A DNA stretch of 64,000 nt from Macrocystis pyrifera (lineage: Eukaryota > Sar > Phaeophyceae > Laminariales > Laminariaceae): contig JASSKH010000038.1 of the NCBI GenBank assembly GCA_031763025.1, forward strand, positions 1,467,001 through 1,531,000, given 5' to 3'. Numbering within the stretch: the stretch's first letter is position 1; the number at the start of each line of letters is the position of its first letter. Positions 1-10,486 of this stretch are shown here, piece after piece. A program made the position numbers and the translations under genes. A model generated the notes under the pieces. That model worked only from the letters and a program-made list of their open reading frames with translations. It was not told the origin of the DNA and did not search any database.

Positions 1-1
1 A

Positions 2-372
2 GAATGCGCCGATGAGGCCGCCATCGAAGCGTCTCAGGTTTGGGCGACAGTGGAGCACCGGGAGGACGTCATCGAAGCTATGCGGTTGGATGCGGTGGAC
101 GAAATGACGAGCAGTTGGAGGGCTCTGGCGTTGGGGGCGTGGAGTTCAATGATGACGAAAAGGAGGGCGGCGACGACGAGATGAGGGGGTGCGAGGGCAC
201 CGTGCCGCCGCCTTACGCTGAAATTTCCTCGAGCTTTGGCCTCCTGGAGAGGGCAGAGGAGGAGGGCGGCAATGACAACGCCGCCTTCTACCTGCAGAAG
301 GCCAGGATGGCGTTCGTCGAAGCGCATGCGTGCAAGCCAGTGCGGCAGGCGGACATGAGGGTTTTTTTCTAG
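2..372 (+). CDS. 3' end of an unrecognised acidic-protein gene (partial)
   Basis: An open frame enters from the left edge, and a second plus-strand frame runs to a TAG at 370-372. Bases 2 to about 120 read as a charged helical-looking stretch (CADEAAIEASQ, then EHREDVIEAMRLDAVDEM). From about 130 the good frame is another one (DDEKEGGDDEM, PPPYAEISSSFGLLERAEEE, NDNAAFYLQKARMAFVEA). The switch between frames implies a short intron or an indel near 110-140 that I could not place. The composition (Glu/Asp rich, Ala rich, ordinary codons, no microsatellite) is unlike the surrounding DNA. The 5' part lies outside the window. I do not recognise the family. The opposite strand is also open here, so the strand call is not certain. 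Confidence 0.4.
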
Positions 373-2620
373 ACCCAAGGAGGGGACAGGGGGTAGCGCC
401 GCAGAAATGTGGTGCATGGTTCCGATGTGGTGTTCCTGATCTTGTTAAAGTACAGTAGTGCTGCACTGTTATGGATTGGTGCACCTACAACAGCAAGGTG
501 TGGGTAGTAGGCGGTGCTAAGAGTAGTTTCAGTACGGCACCAGAGTCAGTTGTTTTCAATCACGTCGAAACATATATTCTATCAACTCTGCTGTGAAAAT
601 AATTCTAAATTTCCAACAGGTCTTCAATCTTATCAGGTACCAGGTACCAGGTATGCATCTACGCTCTCGTTACCCGCCGTAGAGCCCATTTCCGTCCCTG
701 TTCATTGTCGCTCGCAGCACTCAGCGCTCTGTTAGGTTGACAGACATTATACTGTACAGTACCACACTCGTAGACAAGGTGTTTCCTTCATTAAGGCGGT
801 AACCGCTTTAATGAGGTAATCCCACACCATCAACAAGGCTGTAACCGCCCTATTCGCTAGTAAGGCGGCTGCCCGCAATAAAGCGGTCATAGTATTTGGG
901 CACACCACCGCCTTATCGAAGGACCCCCATTGTGGTAGCAAACGCTTGCGCGTAATTCCGCGGTGACTTCGGTACGTCGCGGAGGCTACACCCTTGTTTG
1001 CTTCACAGCTCCAGCGCGAACTGAACAGCGATACGTCCAAAGTAGCTTCAGCATTGTCAGGCATACCCCATGTATACGATTGTAACTGCCGTACGTTTGC
1101 TGGGGCTCCTCGCTCGAAGGCTATACTATGAGTAAGCCATTTTGGACTATTAATATGTCACACAGATTCGGACTTGAGAAAACAGGAAAGCACGACCCAA
1201 CGGCCTACTGTAGGTATTAAACGAGCGTGAAAAACACCAAGGGTTTTCCCGACAATATTCGGCATTTCCTGAGTCAAGGAGACACGGCAATCAGAAATGT
1301 TTCGGCCAAGAACTGCTACTACCGCCATTGCATCGCGCGACCAAAGCACATGAACTCAACATTTACACGCAATCCGCATTTGTTGCACCATGCCCACGGT
1401 GCCCCATTTAAACCCAAACTGCACTACAGTAGCACACACGTACAGCACGCTATGGAACAAAATAGTCGTCAATATTTATATATCGGGAGTTCCTCCAGGG
1501 ATGCAGGCCGGACACACGAGGGATCTACTGTGTCTAACCCACAATGGAGCACATGCGCTCGCAGAGCCCGATTTTGGCTCCTATTCTCACCCTGTTTGGG
1601 GAGATAGCTGGCAACTCTCAGCTACGGTATTACTACATATCAGGCATCCTACATAACCACACGACGATGGTTGGTGCAATGCTATCCTCACATGGTGCGC
1701 TTATTTCTCAAGTCGTGATCGATATTTATCGTCAAATTTTGTTTCACGACCGAAGATTAAAGAAACTGGGTCATTTTCCCCAGTAAGCCAACCCTCCTGT
1801 AGATATTTCTCCCTTGCTCCGTGTCTTCTTGGGTGTATACATGTGTACCCCCACAGCGTCTGCTGCCGACGTTTCCTCGGATGGTGCGGTAGTGCGCGGC
1901 AGCGGGCATTGTGCTGGCAATCCTCTTTCGCTTTCGTGCAGTCGCGGTTGGCCGCAGTCTCAAGGACATGCATGTGCCACCCACTCAAACGCTGTATGAA
2001 CATGTACCTTGCTAAAAATAGAACTCACGACCAAACACGTCAACAGCCGACGTGATCACTCATATATGCCAAACTTGGCAACTGCTACGGGTGCAGATGT
2101 AGCCACATAGCAGGAGAAACTACGCTATCAGGGGAATTTTTCAATCGTGCCGTCGCGATTCCGGGAGACGACACATGTCGACCAAGGACTTGCCCACTGA
2201 AAACAAATTCCAACCAAAAGAATTGACCAATCAAACAATCAAGCAACCGCGGGCACAAAACGCATTTCTCTCGACAGTACATCACCTGTCTGCATCATCC
2301 CAGAATACTCTTGTCCTATGCTTTCGAACGCAACTGCGCGGACAAGCCCGACCTACACGTCTTCCAGTCAGCTATCCACGGAGGTGTATCTCCTGCGTAA
2401 GTCATGCTCCGATGGCTCATAGGCAAGGCCGAGGTCGTCTTTATCTTTGTCCTCGAGATCCAAATGCGCGTTCTACCCCACTTCACGACAAGAATGCGCC
2501 CTGTCCCACCCCCATAACATGGTAAAATCCAGTACAAAGGGTATCACACATGCCTGTGAAGATTGTATAGGTCGCGGTCCTAGTGCTGCCTAGTGGTCAG
2601 ACGTATACCGGATATGCCTG
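373..2620. other. Intergenic stretch without a supported gene
   Basis: Only short open frames of random appearance are present on both strands. The stretch contains two overlapping copies of the 9-mer TACCWGGTA at 638-653. I see no domain, no splice-consistent exon series and no recognised repeat. It separates the plus-strand gene end at 372 from the stop codon of gene A at 2621-2623, so it should hold both 3' ends. Confidence 0.5.
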
Positions 2621-2900
2621 TTACTTGCTCTTCTCCTCATGTTCTTCAATTTCTTCAGTTTCTTTGAATTCTTCTTCTAATTCTTCTTCCTGATCAGTCT
2701 CCACGTCGTCTGCCTCCCATTCCACTACGTCGTCATCGTCCAGCTCGATGTCCACTTCATAATTGAAGTCCGCTTCACAATGGGTGTATGAGTGATCACT
2801 GTCTTGCTCGGCCGCAGATTCTGAACATCTGTAGTCGAGCTCGCCCTTCCACTTCAGCCCGCCCTTGGGGCTATTCTTCAGCTTTAGCTCGGAGCTGTCA
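2621..2900 (-). CDS. Gene A last exon: GGLKW block and acidic tail
   Basis: Acceptor GCGCAG before 2900; one base completes the split Gly codon, then 92 residues run to TAA. The peptide starts DSSELKLKNSPKGGLKWKGE, then LDYRCSES, followed by Asp/Glu-dense sequence ending EEHEEKSK. The matching exon of gene B (28020-28317) shares the split codon, the GGLKW core and a Ser/Asp segment, but its tail became a Gly-Glu microsatellite. The exon is below the size usually reported by frame tracks. Confidence 0.75.
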
Positions 2901-5900
2901 CTGCGCGTAGACGTACAGTTACATCATTAAAAGAACAGCGCCGGAGAGACGACGCGAGCCGGAGCGGGGGGTGGACACCGAACGGTTTCCGAATATTTCG
3001 GATACCGCGAAAGAAGTTCAGGTGAGGATGGGCCACAACAGCAGTCGGGTGATTTTTATGGATTTGTGCTGAAAAATTCGGTACGCTATGTATTGCGCGC
3101 CTTTCTTATGCGTCTATGCCAGACAGTGTGTTTAATCTCTACCGTACATTTAACACGAATTACCGGTGCTGGGGGTGATGCAAGAGGCCATTGCTTACGT
3201 CCAACATCACATGACTTTAAACTTGGTCCGGCGCGATGCACTGCCATGCGTCAGTGGTCGCGTCCATTTACCGTCGAGCGCAATGCAAGGACGTTCCGAG
3301 ACTACGTAAATATTTGCTGAGCGAGAACGCCAGATGGTTTAAGATGCCGGCTGGAAGTCGGTCAAGGACCTTATTTCCGCAAGCACAACAACTCTAAGCG
3401 CTATGACCCCGCACATCCCTGTTCTTCGTAACTTAGAAGAGGTTCTCACCCAACGCCAGCCATATCGAGGCCCGAACCAATCTCGCCGTTGACAATTTTG
3501 GTGGCAGTACCCGCCATTTGCTCAATCACGTCGCTGCCAGAAGGCATCTTCAGCTTAGGCGTCAAGTCCCCCGCAGAACCTTCTCCGGGGATAGGAAACC
3601 CATCCCCCGTCATACCGATAAACCCTTGGGGCGGCGGTTTCACTTTCGGGGCTGTTGCTATTTTCTTCATGAAATTTCCCATGCCTTCGCCTAGGCCAGC
3701 CGCAGGTTTTGCTGGCTCTAGGTTAACCCCGTCAGATAGGGACGGCGCGAAGGTACCCGGCGGGTTTGTGGCATGAAGGTCTTGTTGCTGCGCCATTACA
3801 TACTGCGATATCTCGGGATGGTCCTTTTCCAGATCTTGCTGGGGCTCGGCCGGAACCCCCGGGCTCCCGGGCATACCGAATAGAGAGGGGTCCAATACGG
3901 GCAACTCTGGCATTGACGAGGCCTGTAAATATTATGTTTCGTAGATGAGCACGTGTTGGTGTTAGGGTGAGTGGATCATTCGAGGGTAGGGAGCTGTGTA
4001 CCAGCACCCTTGAAAAACAAAACGAGTCAAGTCGAGGTGTAAAGGGAGAAGGACCTTCAGACACGGTTAATCTGGAACACAACAACAACAAAAAGTGTTG
4101 GAATCAAGTGATTGAATTTTTCACGGGGTGATGTGTACCGCGCGACCACTACAATAGCATGTGGGATGTTTTAGTCCGGAGGATTGGAGCCCGTCAAAGC
4201 CGGATAACAGTTCGATGACGCAAAAGGCAAACGAAAATAATCGAGGTAGCTTCGGCGATAATTTTGGGATGACTTCGACGGGGACGATATCCTACATCGG
4301 TATTCGGGGGCCTGCTGCCCTACAGGTATACACCGCGTGCGGGAATACCAGGTAAAAAATGTATATACGCTTCTTGGCCGACTATTGTAATTGAAACACG
4401 CCACGAAGGCAGCGAAAACCTACAATCGAGCTGGAACTTACTTCGATGCTGGCATCACTTGAGACGGTTTCCGTCGCCTGGCCTGTTGCGCTTTTAGCGC
4501 TCTGGCCGCTATGCGTTGCGCGACCGCCTCGGGCAGATTTCGCCGGATCGATTTCAGCTCTTGAGTGTGGTGGCGGCACGACGGGTCTGCGGCCTTTCTC
4601 CTCGGAGACATCGTGGTCGCCTCGCGACTTGACGCCGAAGTTCGAAGCAGTTCGAGAGTTTGACGGACTTGGTGCTGATGCCCCCAGAGGATGTCGCGTG
4701 CGGTCTTCTCGCGACTTGCTGCCGCTGCTTTTCGAAGCTGTTCGGGCGTCGGATGGTGTCGATGGTGACTTGCTCGGAGATTGTTCTGTTCGGTCGTCTA
4801 GCAACTTGCTGCCGTTGGTGTTCGAGGCGTTGCGGACGTCTGACGATTCCGATACGGAACCCGCCCGCGGATTCCCTGTGCGGTCGGTTTGCTCCTTGCT
4901 GTCGCTGCCGCTGCTGTTCGAAGGGTTGCGGGCGCCTGGCGAGTTCGATGCTGACCCCTCCCGAGAATGTCCTGTGTGGTCATCACGCGCCTTGCTGACG
5001 CTAGTATTCGAAGCAGTATGGGCATCTGACGAAATCGATGCTGATCGCCCCAGAGGATTCTCTGTGCGCTCGTCTAGCGACTTGCTGCCGCTGTTGTTCG
5101 AAGCGGCACGGGTACCTGACGAACTCGATGCTAACCCCTCCCGAGAATGCGCTGTGCGGTCACATCGCGCTTTGCTGTCGCTGGTGTGGGAAGCTGTGCC
5201 GGATTCTGACGAACTCGACGCTGCCCCCTCCCGAGAATATCCTGTGCGGTCATCTCGCGAATTACTGCCACTGCTGCTCGAAGCAGCACGGGCGTCTGAC
5301 AAGCTCGATGGTCCCTTTGGAGGATGTCCCGCGCTAAGAGAAGCGCGAGCAGGGTGATACAGTGGAGAACGAGGCGCGTCCCCACGGCCATCGGCCTTAG
5401 CGACTAGACTCTTTCGAGAAGGTGCCAGTCCGGCGTCGTTCTTACTATGTGTCACCTCCGTCGACGTTCTCGCCCTCTTGCCAGCATCTTCAGATCCTTT
5501 GGGGCGTGCTCGTTTGTCGGCGGGGCTATCTCGAACGCTGGTGGGGGGGAAAGGCGAGCTGTGGACACGTGTTGACCCGCTGGATCCTGCTGCTCGCGCT
5601 CGTGCTGCTGTATGTCGCATGTGCAAGGTAACACGGCAGCAACGAAGATAGAGACGAGAACAAACAAGGATGGCATTTCGTTGGATTCTCAGTCCGTCGC
5701 TACCCTTGTGCTTGGCGGACAATTTACCGCAAGGTGACATCACTTGAACCAGAGGCCAGGAATATCAGGCTAATATAGGGGTGCACCCACGTTTGTATGG
5801 GGTTTCACTCTTTTGTTTTACTTGCAAATTTACAAGTGCTGTAGTTAGGAAAAAATGGTCTCGAAAAAAAGTTGATAAGTTTGGAGAAATTGGAAACGTT

Positions 5901-8900
5901 GGAAAACAACAGGAACAGCTAACAAGGTTACACCACTACAGCATCAAGTCACCCAAAGACCGAGTATGAATCGACAAGCAACAATGCAAGCAGATGGTCT
6001 ACAGTAGAGAGAAAACATAGTGGAAGGAAGGAAGGAAGGAACATCGTTAGAACGTGGTGGCACGCTGGAAAGTCGAGTACAGCACCCACCGCTCGTCGCC
6101 GGGCCTCTGGGCTTCTCCCATCTTGTGGTCTTGTCTATTTCGTTCACGTAGTATCGCCGCCCGCTCTTGGAGAGTGCAACACTCCATCCTGCCGAAATGA
6201 TCAGCACGTTAGCAGCAGAGGGAGGAGCGAAAGGAGGCGATCAGGGCAACTGCTTCGGCGCCGGAAATACTGTAGTGACTCTATTACGGGCCATGTGCGG
6301 AGATAGCACCGATCTCCGCTGGGGACGCAGTTTAACTTTTTGTCAAGGTCAATGAAAAAGGATTCACCACCAACACAGCTACGGTACAGCGACGGACGGG
6401 ACACCTTGAGGTTCCCGCTATTTTGCACACGGGTAATTTTTCGGAATTAGTTATCTTCTCCCGTTTTCTTGTTGTTCTTGGTTTAGTTTTCTAGAAGAAG
6501 AAAATGAGACTCTCACACATTCTACCCGGTTGTGTGCTCGAGGAACGATGTATGCCCCATAAGAAACGTATGTGTGTTTACAGTACGGTAGTGTGTGCGG
6601 TAAAGACAGTTCAAGGGTGAAGCACCCCAGTCTACGAATACATAAAATACCCTTGAAACAATAAAAGCCTCCCCACTCTAACCTTCCGGAACCTGCACAC
6701 CAGGTCCCTCGGTGCCCACAGCTGGTTGGTCTCTCTCGTTCTCGCGAGCTAAGGACGGCGCAAGACCCTTCGGTGCGATGCTTGTCGCGCTTGACCTCAC
6801 ATTGCCGCCGCTGCTGCTGCTGCTGCTGCTGCTGTTCTCGCCGCTGCTCGTTTTGGTAGCGCCCTTACTTATCGTGGTGGCGACTGCTACGGGAGCTGTC
6901 CTAGCAGGTCTGGGATTCCCAGAGACCATTCCAGAGATCGTTCCACCTGTTGGTGCACGAAACAAGATTATAGGCTCTGTCACCCCACGGTAGGGGTTGC
7001 ACTGTTCGGGCCAAAGGTTTCTGACTGATTGAGTTCCCTAAGTGAGGAACCAGCAGTTCAGATAAAAATTTTACTCCTACATTCGTTTTAGGATAATCAC
7101 ATGCAAGCGCTGGTCGGGTGGCGCGAACAAGTTTCTTCCAAGTATTGTATCGGGTGAGATAATGAGCTCCTAATGTGAGGGGCTCAGGAACTTCTTGTGC
7201 ACCCCTACCGTGGGATGGCTAGGGTATGTATACGAGTGAAGTTGTCCTGCATTAGGAATATGCCTGACATAAATCGTACTTCAGTACTGTAAATTAATGT
7301 AAGCGCACGATGGTCGCACACAACGGTGGGCATCGAGACAATGCACTCCAGGGGGGGGGGGGGGGGGGGGATCGCACCGTGCGGAAGCTGCGCGGTGGAC
7401 TGCTTAGCGCCGACTGAAGACGGCTCGCCCACGTGTCGGCGACCTGACGTCGGTGCACCGCCGGTGCTGATGTCGCCCCTGCTCGTTTGTGTGACCCCCT
7501 TGCTTTTTGCGATCGTGACTGATACGAGAGCTGTGCCGGTGGGTCTAGGATTTCCAGAGCCTGTTCCAGAGACCGTTTCACCTGTTGGCGCGCGAAAACA
7601 AATTGGAGAAGAGGGCATGCAAGCCGAGAGCTAAAGCCGATCATGCAAAAAGTGACGTTGTCCTGCAAAAGAAATCCTAGTCTAACATAGATTATACTAA
7701 CGTTCGGTTCTATACAGATATGTGAGCACACGATAGCCGCACACAATGGCGGGCATCTACACAATGCACTCCAAGGGGGGGGGGGGAGTCGCACCATGCG
7801 GAAGCTGTACCGTGGGCTGCTTAGTGCCGACAAAAGACGGCTCGTCCAGTCGTCGTCGACCTGAAGTCGGTACGCCGCCGTTGTCGCCGCCGCTCGTTTG
7901 TCTGGTGTCCTTGCTGGTTTTAGGCGTGACTGTTACGGGAGCTGTGCTCGTGGGTCTAGGATTCCCAGAGACCGTTCGAGGGACCATTCCACCTGTTCGT
8001 GCACGAAAAAAGGTTGGCGAAGAGGGCATGTATACCAAGACAAAAGCCGATGAAAAAAAAGTGAAGTTATCCTGCATTAGGAATCCTCCTCTTACAACAT
8101 AGATTGTACTACTGTATTGTACATCAAGGTAAGCACACGATAGTTGCACACAACCGTGGACATCGAAAGCAATGATTTCCAAGGTGGTGGGGGGGGTCGT
8201 ACCTTGCGGAAGCTGCGGGGTGGGCTGCTTAGCGCCGACTGAAGACGGCTCGTCCACGCGTCGGCGACCTGAAGTCAGTGCAGTTTCCCTCGTTGTATCG
8301 GTTGTCGGGGTTGATTTCCTAGGAGTGCTGCCACTGCCTTCGCCGCTGCTTGTTCTTTTGCTGCCTGTGCTTGTTGTGGTGGTCACCGCTGCCGTGGAAG
8401 GACTCGTGTGTCTCGGTTTATCTGGGCTCAACTCACCTGGAGGCGCGTGAAATACCAAATACCGGAGAAGGTATTACACATGGCGCACAGTAGGTGTCCA
8501 CCATGAGCACCTTTTGCTAATCCACACAATATCCCGCAATAACCCCACGTGCTCACCTGAACAGTACAGCGCAGTGTAGTACAGTACTGTACAGTACTAT
8601 ACAGTAGTTTGTCCACAAAAAGTAGGTGCAAACCTAAAGCGGTTACATAAAACAATGAGTAGATCGCACTGCAGTACACTCAGCGCACGCAACAATCTGT
8701 CAATACTGTAAAACGTCATCCCTCGACTTGTAAGGGGAGCAGGAGGGGAGCTATTCAATTCGCACCAATCGGACGCTGCGAGGTCGACTCCCCAGTGCCG
8801 GTGGACGAGCGGTCTTTGTCGCGGTGGCGACCTGAGGACGGCGCCGTTTCCTTCGTTCTCGTGCTTGTCGACGTTGACTCCTTAATGCCGTTGCTGCTAC

Positions 8901-10434
8901 TGCTGCCATTGCTGCTGTTATTTCCGGTGCCGGCACCGGTGTTGCTACCGTCTGTGGAACGGCGCCCAGTGCGTTCCGGTTTCCCTGATATCGACCCACC
9001 TGTTGGCGCACGAAAACGCGATTATTTGTTATAGAACCCTGTCGTCACGGGAAGATGGACGACGACAACAACCACAAATAAAGTACAGCAACAGATGTCC
9101 TCCTTCGACAAAGATCGCCTCAGGCGAACAAACAACAGATACTACTCGTACTGTACTGTAGTCGCCAACACAATGCGAATCAAGTTCCAAGTCGCGGGCG
9201 GGGGGCGCACCGTCCGGAATCTGCGCGCTTGGCTCCTCAGCGACGACGGAAGACCGGTTGTCCACACGCCCGCGACCTGATGTCGGCGCAGCTTCAGTCG
9301 TTCTGACGGTCGACAAGGCCGGCCTTTTGTCCTTGCTGCTGCTGCTGCTGCCTTTGTCATTGCTGGTGCTGCTGCCTTTGGTGTTGGTGTTGGTGTTGTC
9401 CATGGTGCCACCCCTCCATGCGAATCTATCTACGTGAGAGCGGCTGGTGATTTTAGGTGGCCCTGAGATCAACCCATCTGTTTGGAGCGCGGGATAATAG
9501 TTGGCGGAAACAAAATGTCAAGAACAGATCGACAACGAAAGTATTATTAATAGCATTACAATGGCATACGTACCAATATACAATGTTTCCTCCTCCAACC
9601 TAGACGGCGCCGAGTGCATAGTACATGTACACGAACCACTTCCATGGAGGGAAGGGGGCGTACCGTGTGAAAGCTTCAAAGAAGATTCCAGAGCGCTGAT
9701 GGGTGACCGGTCCTCCACACGTCGGCGAAATGAGAAAGCAGCAGCTTCCTTCGTTCTAGCGCTCGTCGAGCTTGACTTCCTATAGCTGCTGCTGCTGCTG
9801 CTGAGGTCAGTGGTGCCAGTGCTCGTTGGGATTCTGACTGGAGAAGTGGGACTGGCGTGTCTCGCATTCCCTGAGATTAAAATCACATGTGTTGACGGAC
9901 GAATAAAGGGTTAACAAAGCAGTGCCGTTAAGAGCTGCAGGCCGATGGCAATGAAAATACATACGTGACCCAGGGGTACACGAAAAACAACTCTCCCGAC
10001 ACCCCACTACGCATTAGCGAGAACTAGAAAGGGAGAGACGGGGAGAAGGGTATACCGCAGTAAACTCACGTACGATACACATATGAAAAAACACTTCGTT
10101 TTCTCTTTTTGGTCGTGCATCCCTGAGTGTCTTGCGATCGGATATACTTCGAAAGACAAACCGCGACCTCAATAGTACAGCAGTACCGAAAACCTATTAC
10201 GGGGGTCCATAGTTAATGGGACCAAATATTGTCAGTAAAAATAGTTCAATATATAGGTTTTTATGTATACCATAGGTCCTATTTACTATGGACCCCCGTA
10301 ATAATAAGAGACGAGAGGTTTTGTCTAGACTGGATTTCTTTTTCGAGAATGGATGAGTTCTGCACTAGCTTCAGTACAACGACTCCCGAATTATCATTTT
10401 CCTGTATATCTCAGCCTGCTTTTCTAGTTGCCCG

Positions 10435-10486
<52 letters not shown>

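Noticed and set aside
4446-5357. 303-codon plus-strand frame
   Set aside because: It is the antisense of the Ser-rich exon of gene A; the minus frame has consistent splice sites and a paralog.
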